From contig JAMFTA010000218.1 in assembly GCA_026225565.1 (NCBI GenBank), positions 1 to 37,550 of the forward strand: a DNA stretch of 37,550 nucleotides. Direction: 5' to 3'. The notes beneath the pieces are model-generated. The model had not been told where the DNA came from, ran no database searches, and worked only from the letters and a program-made list of their open reading frames with translations. Shown here piece after piece: positions 1 to 9,055 of the stretch. Source of the DNA: Caulobacter sp. Lineage in GTDB: Bacteria; Pseudomonadota; Alphaproteobacteria; Caulobacterales; Caulobacteraceae. Each line of letters starts with the position of its first letter. The stretch's first letter is position 1. Both the position numbers and the translations under genes were made by a program.

Positions 1-203
1 CCGGCGGCGATCCTCGCGGCGAGCGCGGTTACGTCAGAGGTCAATTCCTGCCGCCAAGCTATGGCGCCGCCGCCGTGGCCGATCCCAGGGTTTACCACCT
101 GCGCCGCCCCCCCAACGGCTATGGCTGGGTGACCGTCGGCCCCAACGCCTATCTGACCCAGCGCTCCACCGGTCTGATCCTGGACACCGCCCCCCTTTAT
201 TAA
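1..203 (+). CDS. RcnB-like periplasmic protein, C-terminal part only
   Basis: The gene enters from the left edge in the frame that starts at base 3 and stops at TAA 201-203, leaving 66 codons. The visible end reads ...PPNGYGWVTVGPNAYLTQ, then STGLILDTAPLY. This matches the C-terminus typical of RcnB-family proteins (a P-P-x-G-Y-x-W-V stretch, a V-G-x-x-A-x-L segment, then a hydrophobic tail such as TGLI). RcnB proteins are small periplasmic proteins first linked to nickel and cobalt homeostasis, but most alphaproteobacterial members have no tested role. The start and signal peptide lie outside the window. The 260-base gap to the next gene suggests a separate transcription unit. Confidence 0.6.
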   Translation, partial: GGDPRGERGYVRGQFLPPSYGAAAVADPRVYHLRRPPNGYGWVTVGPNAYLTQRSTGLILDTAPLY

Positions 204-463
204 GCCGTCGAAATAAGGCGCGCCGCAGTGTTCGCCGGGACATCGCAAAACGGCGTCAGCTGAGCGCCGGGTCGTGGCCATCCTACCGCCAGCGAAATCC
301 GTTAATTGGAAGGAAAGGCTTGTGATTTAATCAGGTTGTAGAAGTGTTCAATCAAGGCTGGGGCGCCTGCGGAACGCGACTTAAGACGATCGATATGATG
401 AGACGTTAGCGCGCCCCTCAGCTTGGGATTTCTTCGCAACTTCACGCACGGAACCGACAGTTC
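204..463. other. Intergenic region upstream of the chemotaxis operon
   Basis: This 260-base gap presumably holds the promoter of the che operon. It is AT-richer than its flanks, with TTAA tetramers near 302, 327 and 381. I do not see a convincing sigma-54 element (GG-N10-GC) or a full CtrA box (TTAA-N7-TTAA). No ORF or RNA gene was recognised. The base run just before the MCP start codon carries only a weak purine-rich stretch (CGGAA). Confidence 0.4.
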
Positions 464-2416
464 ATGACTTTTTCAGACGTCTCCATTTCAAAGAAGATGA
501 CGGGGGGCTTTGCTCTTGTCGTCGCTGTCGTGGTGGTCATGTGCAGTGTTCTGTTTCTGACGACCCTGAAGCTTGTGGACGCAGAAAAACTCAACAACAA
601 CGCGGGTGACGCTCAATCGGCTTTGGAGCGGGCCCGGGGCGACGCCTATTCGGAATCGGCGCGCGTCCGCGGATACCTGCTGGTCCAAACGCCGCGCACC
701 GTCAATGACACGCAGGCCGATCACGAAAAGTTCTTAAAGGACATGGGGACCGCGCGAGACAAGATTGGCTCCGAGCCGCGCCTGATCGCCCTGCTGGACG
801 CCGTGAAAGCGGCCCACGATGAATGGCAGGCTGCAAACGTCGATACCGAGATGAAACTGGCCGCCGATCCCGTGACCCTTCCGCAAGCTCTGGCCATCGC
901 CGCATCCCCAACCGCCAAGGGCAGATTTGAGAAATTCCGCAAGGCCGCGGACGCGGAGGTCGCCGCCGTCAGCGCCTGGGCCAATGAGTGGAGCGCGACG
1001 AGCGATCAAGCCGTAGCGGCCATCAAGATGACGGTCATCGTCGGCGGCGCCATCGCCGCGCTGATGTCCGCAGCCATGGGCTGGATCTTGACCGGCCTGA
1101 TCGCCAAGCCGGTCGCCAACATGACGGCGGCAATGAACAAGCTGGCGACGGGCGATAACACGGTGACCATTCCGGCGGTGGGCCAGAAGGACGAGATCGG
1201 CCAGATGGCCGACGCCGTGCAGACCTTCAAGGACGCCGCCATCGAGAAGCTGCGGCTGGAAGAACAGGCTGTCACCGCCCGCCGCGCCGCCGATCAAGAG
1301 CGCGCCCGGAGCGAAACGGAGCGGGAAGCCGCCGCCAAGCAGCAGGCCTTCGTGGTCAGCTCGGTGGGCGACGGCCTGGCCAAGCTGTCGGACGGGGATC
1401 TGGTCTATCGCCTGAACATGCCCTTCGCCGCCGACTATGAGCAGCTGCGCGAAGACTTCAACGACGCCATGGCCAAGCTCCAGGACGCCATGACCACCAT
1501 CGCTGCAAACACCCACGGCATCCGCGGCGGCGGCGAGGAGATCTCCAAGGCCGCCGACGACCTGTCGCGCCGCACCGAACAACAGGCCGCCAGCCTGGAA
1601 GAGACCGCCGCCGCATTGGACGAGATCACCGCCACGGTGAAGAAGACCGCCGAGGGCGCCAACGAGGCGCGCACCGTGGTCGCCTCCGCCAAGGCCGACG
1701 CCGAACATTCCGGCGACGTGGTGAAGAAGGCCGTGGAGGCCATGAGCGGCATCGAAAACTCATCGCGCGAAATCAGCCAGATCATCGGCGTCATCGACGA
1801 GATCGCCTTCCAGACCAACCTCTTGGCCCTGAACGCCGGGGTCGAGGCCGCGCGGGCCGGAGACGCCGGCCGCGGTTTCGCGGTGGTCGCCTCCGAAGTG
1901 CGGGCCCTGGCCCAGCGCTCGGCCGGCGCGGCCAAGGAGATCAAGACCCTGATCTCCGCCTCGTCCCAGCAGGTGGGCGCCGGGGTGGATCTTGTGGGCG
2001 AGACCGGCAAGTCGCTGGAGCGCATCGTCAAACAGGTCAACCAGATCAACACCGTGGTGATCGAGATCGCCGCCTCCGCCCAGGAACAGTCGGCGGGTCT
2101 GGCGGAGGTGAACACCGCCATCAACCAGATGGACCAGGTCACCCAACAGAATGCGGCCATGGTGGAGCAATCCACCGCCGCCAGCCACGCCATGGCGCAA
2201 GAAGCCGGCGATCTGGCCCGCCTGGTCGCCCAGTTCAGGGTGGGCGGCTCCGCCGCCGCGCCGACCCAGCGCCGCAGCGCCCCGCCCCCGCAACGGGCCG
2301 CCGCGCCGCAAACCCACGCCGCCCAAACCCACGCCGCCATGAAGACCACGGGCCGCGGCGGCGCCGCCATGAAGCCCGCACCCGTCGCATCCGAAGAAAG
2401 CTGGGAGGAGTTCTGA
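464..2416 (+). CDS. mcpA: Methyl-accepting chemotaxis protein with C-terminal CheR-tether peptide
   Basis: This transmembrane chemoreceptor of 650 residues opens the che operon. In order it shows: TM1 at about 14-34; a helical periplasmic sensor of about 150 residues with a RGYLL-type segment, resembling CHASE3; TM2 at about 188-210; a HAMP domain at about 211-264; a second HAMP-like segment at about 297-347; and the cytoplasmic signalling hairpin. The hairpin tip, from about residue 446, reads [21 protein letters not shown], the site that contacts CheA and CheW. A flexible Ala/Pro/Gln-rich tail ends in SWEEF, which fits the xWxxF pentapeptide that recruits CheR and CheB in tethered adaptation. 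First position in the operon matches mcpA of Caulobacter. The ligand is unknown. The stop overlaps the next start (TGATG). Confidence 0.93.
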   Translation: MTFSDVSISKKMTGGFALVVAVVVVMCSVLFLTTLKLVDAEKLNNNAGDAQSALERARGDAYSESARVRGYLLVQTPRTVNDTQADHEKFLKDMGTARDKIGSEPRLIALLDAVKAAHDEWQAANVDTEMKLAADPVTLPQALAIAASPTAKGRFEKFRKAADAEVAAVSAWANEWSATSDQAVAAIKMTVIVGGAIAALMSAAMGWILTGLIAKPVANMTAAMNKLATGDNTVTIPAVGQKDEIGQMADAVQTFKDAAIEKLRLEEQAVTARRAADQERARSETEREAAAKQQAFVVSSVGDGLAKLSDGDLVYRLNMPFAADYEQLREDFNDAMAKLQDAMTTIAANTHGIRGGGEEISKAADDLSRRTEQQAASLEETAAALDEITATVKKTAEGANEARTVVASAKADAEHSGDVVKKAVEAMSGIENSSREISQIIGVIDEIAFQTNLLALNAGVEAARAGDAGRGFAVVASEVRALAQRSAGAAKEIKTLISASSQQVGAGVDLVGETGKSLERIVKQVNQINTVVIEIAASAQEQSAGLAEVNTAINQMDQVTQQNAAMVEQSTAASHAMAQEAGDLARLVAQFRVGGSAAAPTQRRSAPPPQRAAAPQTHAAQTHAAMKTTGRGGAAMKPAPVASEESWEEF

Positions 2417-2718
2417 TGACCTCTGCCATTGACGACGAGCAGGGGGTCTACACCCTGCCCGAAACTCTCAATCTCAAAGCGGCCTCAGGCCTGCAAGTCG
2501 ATCTTATGGCGGCTCGAGGCCACGATCTGGTGCTCGACGCCTCCGACGTGCAGCGTCTTGGCGGCCAATGCCTCCAGGTGCTTCTCGCCGCATCCGAAGC
2601 GTGGCGGATGGACGGCCTGGATCTCTCCATCGTCAACCGATCTGACGCCTTCACTCACACCCTCGGTTTATTCGGCGCGACATTTGGGGGCGCCTCCCAC
2701 CAGGAACTCTGCGCATGA
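2416..2718 (+). CDS. cheX: STAS-domain chemotaxis protein (Caulobacter CheX position)
   Basis: This small soluble protein of 100 residues consists of one STAS (SpoIIAA-like) domain, recognised by the central LVLDASDVQRLGGQCLQVLL segment (about 38-57). The start codon overlaps the receptor stop and follows a strong GGGAGGAG ribosome site at 2403-2410. At the position where anti-anti-sigma factors carry a phosphorylated Ser (D-S-S-G) this protein has G49-G50-Q51-C52, so Ser/Thr phosphorylation there is not expected. It fills the second operon slot, called cheX in Caulobacter; it is unrelated to the CheX phosphatase family. From memory, CheS of Sinorhizobium occupies the same slot and acts with CheA in CheY-P removal, so a CheA-partner role is a reasonable inference. 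Confidence 0.8.
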   Translation: MTSAIDDEQGVYTLPETLNLKAASGLQVDLMAARGHDLVLDASDVQRLGGQCLQVLLAASEAWRMDGLDLSIVNRSDAFTHTLGLFGATFGGASHQELCA

Positions 2719-3080
2719 GCATGACCATTCTTACCGTCGACGATTCTCGCACGATGCGCGATATGCTGCGGCTGGCGCTGGTCCAAGCCGGTTATGAGGT
2801 GGTCCAGGCCGAAGACGGCGTGCATGGCCTTGAGGTGCTCGCCACCTCCAACCCCGATGTCATCGTGACCGACATCAACATGCCGCGAATGGACGGGTTC
2901 GGCTTCATCGAAGGCGTCCGCGCCGACGCCAAGCACCGCGCCATCCCGATCCTGGTGCTGACCACCGAAAGCGACGCGGAGAAGAAGAACCGCGCCCGCC
3001 AGGCCGGCGCCACGGGTTGGATCGTTAAGCCGTTCGACCCAGTCAAACTGGTCGAAGCGATCCGCCGCGTCGCAGCCTGA
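2715..3080 (+). CDS. cheYI: Chemotaxis response regulator CheY (CheYI)
   Basis: This single receiver domain of 121 residues takes phosphate from CheA and is expected to signal to the flagellar motor. All canonical residues are present: acidic pair D9-D10, phospho-acceptor D53 in VTDINMP, switch Thr T83, aromatic switch W102 (three residues before the Lys), and invariant K105 in the KPF motif. There is no output domain. The ATG overlaps the preceding stop (ATGA); a second in-frame ATG at 2721 is equally close to the AGGA ribosome site. Lying between the STAS gene and cheA, it is probably the main CheA-coupled regulator of the operon. Confidence 0.93.
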   Translation: MSMTILTVDDSRTMRDMLRLALVQAGYEVVQAEDGVHGLEVLATSNPDVIVTDINMPRMDGFGFIEGVRADAKHRAIPILVLTTESDAEKKNRARQAGATGWIVKPFDPVKLVEAIRRVAA

Positions 3081-3102
3081 GCCGATAGAGGGAGCGCGCG
3101 TC

Positions 3103-5301
3103 ATGGATCCGATGGAAGCCATCAAGATCACCTTCTTCCAGGAGTGTGAAGAGCAACTCGCCGAGCTGGAAGGCGGCCTGCTGGCCATGGAGGCGGGCGA
3201 AGCCGATTCAGAGGTGGTGAACGCGGTTTTCCGGGCCGTGCATTCGATCAAGGGGGGCGCTGGCGCCTTCGGCCTCGACGATCTGGTTCGCTTTTCCCAC
3301 GTGTTCGAGACGGCGCTGGACGAAGTCCGCACCGGCCGATTGGCGCCCGATCCCAACACGGTGCTCAAGGTCATGCTGCGCGCCGCCGATGTGCTGGCCG
3401 ACTTGGTGCGCGCGGCCCGAGACGGCGGCGTCATCGACGAGGCGCGTGTACAGCAGATCGCCGCCGAGTTGGCTGGTTGCGGCGCAGGCGGCGGCCACCA
3501 CGACGAGACCCCGGCGGGCGCCGAGCCCGCCATCGAGTTCACGCCCCTGGCCTTCGCCATGCCGGTTCTGGAGCCAGAGCTTCCCCCCGCGCCCGCGACC
3601 CACGAATGGATCATCCGCTTTCAGCCCAAGTCGGAGCTCTACGCGAACGCCAATGAAGCGGCTCTGCTGCTGCGCGAGTTGAGCCAACTGGGCGCAATGA
3701 CCGTCGAGCTCGACAGCTCCATGCTGCCCCAATTGGACGCCCTGGACCCAGAAGGCGCCTATTTAAGCTGGACCATCACCTTGACCACAGAGCGGACCGA
3801 AACCGAAATCCGCGAGGTCTTCGAATTTGTGGACGGGGATTGCGAACTTTCGGTCGAATCGGCCGAGCCGCAAGTGGTTGCGCCGACCCCAGATGTCTTC
3901 GATGTCATGGCCCTGATCCAAAAGGTTCAGGCAGCGCCCGAAATGGCCGCCGCCCCGCCCTTGGCTCCGCCGGCTTCCCCGCCCGCGGCTACGGCTGTCG
4001 TCGCCCCGCGGCCCTCGCCGCCGGCCGCCGCTGCAGCTGCAGCCGCTCCCGCCGAGGCCGCAAACGGTCAGGGCAGGGCGGATGCCGCCGCCGCGGCGCC
4101 GACGATTCGGGTCGATCTGGAACGGGTCGATCGGCTGATCGATCTCGTGGGCGAGTTGGTGATTAATCAGGCCATGCTGTCTCAGCGGGTCATGGAGGCG
4201 GGCATCGCCGGCGCCTCGGCGATCGGCATGGGCCTGGACGAACTCGAACAGCTTTCGCGCGAGATTCAGGACAGCGTGATGGCCATTCGCGCACAACCGG
4301 TGAAGTCAGTCTTCCAGCGCATGTCGCGTCTGGCGCGCGAAGTGGCGGCAATGACCGGAAAACAGGTCCGCCTGGTGACGGATGGGGAGGGCACCGAAGT
4401 CGATAAGACCGTCATCGAACGCCTGGCCGATCCTCTCACCCACATGATCCGCAACGCCATCGACCATGGGCTGGAGGACGCCGCCGGCCGCCTGGCCGCG
4501 GGCAAGCCCGTCGAAGGGACGGTGCGGTTGTCGGCAGGTCACCGGTCGGGACGTATCGTCATCGAGATTTCTGACGATGGCGCCGGCATCAATCGGACGA
4601 AGGTTCGCGAGATCGCCGTCGAGCGCGGCCTTGTTTCGCCGGACGCCGTTCTGAGCGATGACGAGACCGACAATCTGATCTTCCTGCCTGGCTTCTCCAC
4701 AGCCTCGGTCGTGTCCGACATTTCCGGGCGCGGCGTCGGCATGGACGTGGTCAAGCGGTCCATTCAATCCCTCGGCGGCCGCATCTCCATCTCGTCGCGG
4801 CCGGGTAAGGGATCGATCTTTGTCATGAGCCTTCCGCTCACCCTGGCGGTCTTGGACGGCATGGTGGTGTCGCTCAACGAACAGACCCTGGTGGTGCCGC
4901 TGACGGCCATCGTGGAAACGCTGCAGCCCAAGAGCTCCAATGTCTACGGCATGGGCGGCGACGCCCGGGTGATCGCGGTTCGCGACGCCTATGTGCCCCT
5001 GATCGACGTCGGACTGTTGCTCGGCTACCGCACCGACGCCATGCCCGCCGGCGAAGGCGTGGCCCTTTTGATCGAAAGCGACGGCGGCGGCCGGGCGGCT
5101 TTGCTGGTGGATGCGATTCAAGGCCAACGGCAAGTCGTTATTAAGAGTCTTGAAGCCAACTACCGTCATGTTCCGGGTATCGCAGCGGCGACGATCTTGG
5201 GTGACGGGCGTGTCGCCCTCATCCTCGATATCGACTCGATCGTCGCGGTGTCGCGAACGGGCGACCTTGCTACCGAACCCAAACTCGCAATGGTGAGCTA
5301 G
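3103..5301 (+). CDS. cheA: Chemotaxis histidine kinase CheA
   Basis: CheA is the receptor-coupled cytoplasmic kinase of 732 residues that autophosphorylates in trans and passes phosphate to CheY and CheB. The N-terminal Hpt (P1) domain has the phospho-His H47 in AVHSIKGGAGAFG. A regulator-binding P2-like region lies at about 165-255, followed by a very Ala/Pro-rich linker (about 278-330) and the dimerisation helices (about 335-400). The ATPase has the N box HMIRNAIDHG (from 447), DDGAG (491-495) and GRGVGMD (542-548). A CheW-like P5 domain fills about 590-725. The start follows an AGAGGGAG ribosome site at 3087-3094. Only three bases separate its stop from cheW. Confidence 0.96.
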   Translation: MDPMEAIKITFFQECEEQLAELEGGLLAMEAGEADSEVVNAVFRAVHSIKGGAGAFGLDDLVRFSHVFETALDEVRTGRLAPDPNTVLKVMLRAADVLADLVRAARDGGVIDEARVQQIAAELAGCGAGGGHHDETPAGAEPAIEFTPLAFAMPVLEPELPPAPATHEWIIRFQPKSELYANANEAALLLRELSQLGAMTVELDSSMLPQLDALDPEGAYLSWTITLTTERTETEIREVFEFVDGDCELSVESAEPQVVAPTPDVFDVMALIQKVQAAPEMAAAPPLAPPASPPAATAVVAPRPSPPAAAAAAAAPAEAANGQGRADAAAAAPTIRVDLERVDRLIDLVGELVINQAMLSQRVMEAGIAGASAIGMGLDELEQLSREIQDSVMAIRAQPVKSVFQRMSRLAREVAAMTGKQVRLVTDGEGTEVDKTVIERLADPLTHMIRNAIDHGLEDAAGRLAAGKPVEGTVRLSAGHRSGRIVIEISDDGAGINRTKVREIAVERGLVSPDAVLSDDETDNLIFLPGFSTASVVSDISGRGVGMDVVKRSIQSLGGRISISSRPGKGSIFVMSLPLTLAVLDGMVVSLNEQTLVVPLTAIVETLQPKSSNVYGMGGDARVIAVRDAYVPLIDVGLLLGYRTDAMPAGEGVALLIESDGGGRAALLVDAIQGQRQVVIKSLEANYRHVPGIAAATILGDGRVALILDIDSIVAVSRTGDLATEPKLAMVS

Positions 5302-5304
5302 TCC

Positions 5305-5769
5305 ATGATCGACTTGAAAACCAATGGCGGCCACGACCGCGAGCTGATCTCCTTCCGGATCGGCTCCCAGGAATTCTGCGTCGACATCATGACCGTGCGG
5401 GAAATCCGCGGCTGGACCCAGACCACTGTCTTGCCGCGTTCGCCAACCTACGTCCGCGGCGTGGTCAACCTGCGCGGCGCCGTCTTGCCGATCGTCGACT
5501 TGTCGGCCCGCCTGGGCTTCGCCAGCGCCGATCCGACGGCGCGCCACGTCATCATCGTCGCCCAAATCGGCCACCAGCAGGTGGGCCTGTTGGTGGACGC
5601 GGTGTCCGACATCATCACTGTGAATGACGCGGAAGTGCAGCCCACGCCCGATATCGCGTCCGAGCTCGTGAAGACCTTTGTGCAAGGCATATTGGCGGTG
5701 GAGGGACGGATGATCAGCTTGATCTCCCTCGAACATGTCTTGCCCCCCGAACAGCAAGAAGCCGCATGA
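5305..5769 (+). CDS. cheW: Chemotaxis coupling protein CheW
   Basis: CheW is a 154-residue cytoplasmic scaffold that links CheA to the receptor tip. The SH3-like CheW fold is recognised from the opening [21 protein letters not shown] and from [17 protein letters not shown] (about residues 50-66), which contains the conserved N-L-R-G turn. It has no other domain and is of normal family length. It lies between cheA and cheR, three bases after the cheA stop and overlapping the cheR start by ATGA, so it is presumably translated together with them. Confidence 0.95.
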   Translation: MIDLKTNGGHDRELISFRIGSQEFCVDIMTVREIRGWTQTTVLPRSPTYVRGVVNLRGAVLPIVDLSARLGFASADPTARHVIIVAQIGHQQVGLLVDAVSDIITVNDAEVQPTPDIASELVKTFVQGILAVEGRMISLISLEHVLPPEQQEAA

Positions 5770-6668
5770 ACAAGCCAGCGGTTGAAATGTCGGGTCGCGA
5801 CGCTCAAGAACGCATGGTGGACGGCGAATTTCTATTCACCACCGGAGACTTTCAAGCGATCGCCGCCATGCTCCATGGCGACGCCGGCATCGCCTTGCCG
5901 GAATCCAAGGCCACCCTGGTTTATTCGCGCCTGGCCAAGCGCTTGCGCTCGCTGGGGCTGGAAAGCTTTCGCGACTATTGCGCCCTGGTGGCCAGCAACG
6001 AGGGCGCCGATGAGCGGGTGCGTATGCTCGCCGCCCTCACCACCAACGTCACGCGCTTCTTCCGCGAGCCCCACCATTTTGAGCATCTGAAGACCTCGGT
6101 GCTGCCGCCTCTGATCCAGAAGGCCAAGCAGGGCGGGCGCATCCGCCTGTGGTCCGCCGCCTGTTCCACGGGGCAGGAGCCCTATTCCATCGCCGCGACT
6201 CTGTTGTCGCTGATGCCCGACGCAGGCAAGTACGACGTGAAGGTTCTGGCGACGGACATCGATCCGAACGTGGTGGCCGAGGGGCGAAGGGGCGTCTATG
6301 GGGCCAGCGCCCTGGAGCCGGTTCCCTCCGCCTTGCGCGATCGCTGGTTCACGCCCCTGCCTCAAAAGGACGGCGAAAAGCTTTGGGGCGCCAACGATGA
6401 GATGCGGAACCTGGTGGAATTTCGCGAACTGAACCTCATCGGCAACTGGCCGATGAAGGGGAAGTTCCAAGCCATCTTCTGCCGCAACGTGGTCATCTAT
6501 TTCAACGATGAGACGCAGGTGAAGGTGTGGAACCGCTTCACGCCGCTGCTGGAGGCCGGCGGGGTGCTTTATATCGGCCACTCCGAGCGGGTGACCGGGC
6601 CCGCAGCGGATCAGCTTGAGACCGTCGGGATCACCACCTATCGTCTAAAGGGCGGGGCTTCACGATGA
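5766..6668 (+). CDS. cheR: Chemoreceptor glutamate methyltransferase CheR
   Basis: CheR is an S-adenosylmethionine-dependent methyltransferase of 300 residues that methylates receptor glutamates during adaptation. It has the N-terminal helical CheR domain with [10 protein letters not shown] near residue 92, the SAM-binding glycine loop [15 protein letters not shown] (129-143), the acidic ribose-binding segment ATDIDPNV, and the FCRNVVIYF motif (238-246). The receptor encoded at the head of this operon ends in an xWxxF peptide, the usual CheR docking site, so the pair may use tethered methylation. ATGA overlaps exist at both ends, with cheW and with cheB. Confidence 0.95.
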   Translation: MNKPAVEMSGRDAQERMVDGEFLFTTGDFQAIAAMLHGDAGIALPESKATLVYSRLAKRLRSLGLESFRDYCALVASNEGADERVRMLAALTTNVTRFFREPHHFEHLKTSVLPPLIQKAKQGGRIRLWSAACSTGQEPYSIAATLLSLMPDAGKYDVKVLATDIDPNVVAEGRRGVYGASALEPVPSALRDRWFTPLPQKDGEKLWGANDEMRNLVEFRELNLIGNWPMKGKFQAIFCRNVVIYFNDETQVKVWNRFTPLLEAGGVLYIGHSERVTGPAADQLETVGITTYRLKGGASR

Positions 6669-7681
6669 TCCGCGTCCTTGTTGTCGACGATTCCGCCACC
6701 ATGCGCGGCCTGATCAGGGCCACCCTGTCGCGCGATCCTGAAATCGAAGTGGTGGGCGAAGCGGCCGACCCTCTGCAAGCGCGCCAAGCGATCAAGGCGC
6801 TCACCCCCGATGTCATCACCCTCGACATCGAGATGCCCAACATGAACGGCCTGGATTTCCTGGAACGGATCATGCGCCTGCGGCCCATGCCGGTGGTGAT
6901 GGTCTCCACCCTGACCCTCCGGGGCGCCGAGGCGACGCTGCAGGCGCTGGAGCTGGGCGCCGTCGATTGCGTGGCCAAGCCGGCGACGGCGGGGGCCAAC
7001 GCCTTCGACGAACTCGCCGCCAAGGTGAAGATCGCCGCCAGCGCCCGGGTTCGTCCTCTGACCACGCCCCCAACCCCCAGCGCCGCGCCAAGCCTCTTTA
7101 AGTCCAACGGCCGGATGGTGGCGATCGGCTCCTCGACCGGAGGCGTCGAAGCGCTAATCACCCTGTTGTCGGGCTTTCCCGCCAACTGCCCGCCCACGGT
7201 CATCACCCAGCACATGCCCGCCACCTTCACCAGGAGCTTCGCGGAGCGGCTGGATCGGGTGACCCCGCCCACGGTCAGGGAAGCGGTCGATGGGGATGTG
7301 CTGACCCCCGGCCACGTCTATCTCGCGCCGGGCGGGGCGACTCACCTGGAGGTGGTCGGCACGTCCGTTTTGCGCTGCCGGCTTTCGACGACAGACCTCG
7401 TCAATGGACATCGGCCGTCGGTGGACGTGCTGTTCGCCTCGGTGGCGCGGTCGGCCAAAAGCGCCGCGGTCGGGGTGATCCTGACCGGCATGGGACGCGA
7501 TGGCGCGGTGGGTCTCGGCGCCATGAGAGAAGCCGGAGCCTCTACGTTGGGTCAAAACGAAGCCACCTGCGTCGTGTACGGCATGCCTAAGGCGGCGATG
7601 GAGCAGGGCTCCGTCGAACGTCAAGTGCCGCTTGAGCGGATGGCCAGTCAAATTCTAGTTGAAGCCGGGGAGAGGGTCTGA
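6665..7681 (+). CDS. cheB: Chemoreceptor methylesterase/deamidase CheB
   Basis: CheB is a 338-residue two-domain enzyme that removes methyl groups from receptors once CheA phosphorylates its receiver. The receiver (1 to about 120) has D8-D9 and phospho-acceptor D54 in TLDIEMP. A short Pro-rich linker precedes the esterase domain, whose catalytic triad is visible: S157 in GSSTGG, H183 in TQHMP and D279 in GMGRDG. Length and order are typical. The gene overlaps cheR by ATGA and the following cheY by TGATG. Confidence 0.96.
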   Translation: MIRVLVVDDSATMRGLIRATLSRDPEIEVVGEAADPLQARQAIKALTPDVITLDIEMPNMNGLDFLERIMRLRPMPVVMVSTLTLRGAEATLQALELGAVDCVAKPATAGANAFDELAAKVKIAASARVRPLTTPPTPSAAPSLFKSNGRMVAIGSSTGGVEALITLLSGFPANCPPTVITQHMPATFTRSFAERLDRVTPPTVREAVDGDVLTPGHVYLAPGGATHLEVVGTSVLRCRLSTTDLVNGHRPSVDVLFASVARSAKSAAVGVILTGMGRDGAVGLGAMREAGASTLGQNEATCVVYGMPKAAMEQGSVERQVPLERMASQILVEAGERV

Positions 7682-8073
7682 TGCCCGCTGCAGCCGCACT
7701 CAAAGTGCTTGTCGTCGACGATCAGTTGACCATCCGTTCCCTTGTCCGCAGCGGACTTCAGCAGTTGGGCGTCGTCAACGTCGTCGAAGGGGCGGACGGC
7801 GAAGACGGACTGCGCGCCATGTTGATGCCCGCGCCGCCCAACCTCATCATCTCGGACTACAACATGCCCAAGCTCGATGGTTTGGGCCTGCTTCGGGCGG
7901 TGCGCGCCCATGAGCCGATCCGCACCACCGCCTTCATCATGCTGACGGGCCGCGCCGATACGGATCTGGTGAAGCGCGCGGTTCAATTCGGGGTGAATAA
8001 TTACCTGGTCAAGCCGTTCACGGTGGCCACCCTCAAGGAAAAAATCGAAGCGGTCTTCGGGGCCTTGACCTGA
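7681..8073 (+). CDS. cheYII: Second CheY-type response regulator (CheYII)
   Basis: This is a stand-alone receiver domain of 130 residues. It has acidic pair D13-D14, phospho-acceptor D59 in IISDYNMP, the Thr of MLTGRAD, and YLVKPF with an aromatic Tyr three residues before the Lys, so all switch residues are canonical. It lies between cheB and cheD and corresponds by position to cheYII of Caulobacter. In operons with several CheY proteins one often signals to the motor while another acts as a phosphate sink or modulator; the sequence does not show which role this one has. Overlap junctions at both ends are TGATG. Confidence 0.92.
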   Translation: MPAAAALKVLVVDDQLTIRSLVRSGLQQLGVVNVVEGADGEDGLRAMLMPAPPNLIISDYNMPKLDGLGLLRAVRAHEPIRTTAFIMLTGRADTDLVKRAVQFGVNNYLVKPFTVATLKEKIEAVFGALT

Positions 8074-8633
8074 TGGCGTCGCTTGAAAGTGCAGTAAAGC
8101 CTGAGCGTCGCATCCACGTGGTGCAGGGGGAAAATTACGTCAGCGGCGATGATGACGTGGTCTTGAGTACGATCTTGGGTTCGTGCGTCGCGGCCTGTAT
8201 GCGCGATCCGGTCGCCGGCGTCGGCGGGCTGAACCATTTTCTGCTGCCGGGCAATGCTGACAGCGTCGCCACGGCCGATTCCACCCGCTATGGCGTCCAC
8301 GCCATGGAATTGCTGGTGAACAACCTGCTCAAGCAAGGCGCGCGCCGCGACCGGCTGGAGTCCAAGCTGTTTGGCGGCGCCAATCTCATGCGCGGCATGA
8401 CCGACGTGGGGGCAATGAATGCAGCCTTCGCCGAGGATTTCCTCCGCAAGGAAGGCATCCGCAACGTTGGCGGGAGCCTTTTGGGGGAGCGGGGCCGACG
8501 CATTCAGTTTTGGCCGCGTTCCGGCCGGGCGCGTCAGGTCTTGCTGGGGGACGAAGGCCGGGTGGCCTTCGAACGAGAACGCATCGTGACGCCGCCGCCC
8601 GTGGCGACGTCCGGCGGACTTGAGCTTTTCTGA
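8073..8633 (+). CDS. cheD: Chemoreceptor glutamine deamidase CheD
   Basis: CheD converts specific receptor glutamines to glutamates and can also modulate receptor-kinase activity. The 186-residue protein shows the catalytic Cys C38 in LGSCVAAC and the catalytic His H55 in GGLNHFLLP, followed by the conserved KLFGGANLM segment. The C-terminus is SGGLELF, a short acidic-hydrophobic end. No cheC, the usual CheD partner in Firmicutes, is seen in the window. The gene overlaps both neighbours by TGATG. Confidence 0.93.
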   Translation: MASLESAVKPERRIHVVQGENYVSGDDDVVLSTILGSCVAACMRDPVAGVGGLNHFLLPGNADSVATADSTRYGVHAMELLVNNLLKQGARRDRLESKLFGGANLMRGMTDVGAMNAAFAEDFLRKEGIRNVGGSLLGERGRRIQFWPRSGRARQVLLGDEGRVAFERERIVTPPPVATSGGLELF

Positions 8634-9052
8634 TGGGGAAGACTGCGATGGACGCCAAAGCCGCCGTCTTTGCTGAAACGCCGCAGGCGTCGCTCCGGCC
8701 CATGTCAGAGACATTGGCTGCGGCGGCGCTTGAGGTGAGCGAATTGGCGCAGATGAGCGATCGTCTGCAAGCCTTGATCAGCGTCGCCCTCATCGCCGAC
8801 GCCACGAATGACGATCATCTGCGCGAATTTCAGGCGATCGATCTTTTGGTGCAAAGGCTTCATGGCGTCTCGATCTTCATGAAAGCCCTTGCCGGCGCAT
8901 CGCCGCATCACTGGCAAGTCGACGCCAAGGAAGCGACCTCCGGAGTGGTGTTGTCCGCACTGGCTGACCGTCTTTCGGGGACTGTCGCCGAGTCAGAGCC
9001 GCCTCCGTCAAGCGAAGATACGTCATCGGGAAGCATGGACTTCTTCGGCTAG
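8633..9052 (+). CDS. cheU: CheU: small helical chemotaxis protein with CheZ-like DxxxQ motif
   Basis: This predicted soluble, mainly helical protein of 139 residues sits directly after cheD, the cheU position of Caulobacter. The helix around 61-78 contains D70-L-L-V-Q74 inside REFQAIDLLVQRLHG. This fits the DxxxQ motif with which CheZ (D143, Q147 in E. coli) attacks CheY-phosphate; CheZ also has an FQ just before its motif. The last 25 residues are Pro/Ser/Glu-rich and end in SMDFFG, recalling the flexible linker and short CheY-docking tail of CheZ. From memory, the Sinorhizobium gene after cheD, cheT, was described as a DxxxQ phosphatase. A CheY-P phosphatase role is my inference. The start may be 8633 (stop overlap) or ATG 8648, which follows GGGGAAG. 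Confidence 0.72.
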   Translation: MGKTAMDAKAAVFAETPQASLRPMSETLAAAALEVSELAQMSDRLQALISVALIADATNDDHLREFQAIDLLVQRLHGVSIFMKALAGASPHHWQVDAKEATSGVVLSALADRLSGTVAESEPPPSSEDTSSGSMDFFG

Positions 9053-9055
9053 GCC

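Noticed and set aside
302-411. CtrA-type or sigma-54 promoter upstream of the che operon
   Set aside because: TTAA tetramers occur at 302, 327 and 381, but none are spaced by seven bases, and no GG-N10-GC element fits; not enough to call.
734-1708. Long minus-strand ORF of 324 codons opposite the MCP gene
   Set aside because: It is the mirror of a GC-rich coding frame, is full of His/Gly/Arg, matches no family I know, and the plus-strand MCP is unambiguous.
4306-5757. 483-codon minus-strand ORF opposite cheA and cheW
   Set aside because: His/Asp/Gln-rich translation typical of an antisense shadow; both sense genes have complete catalytic motifs.
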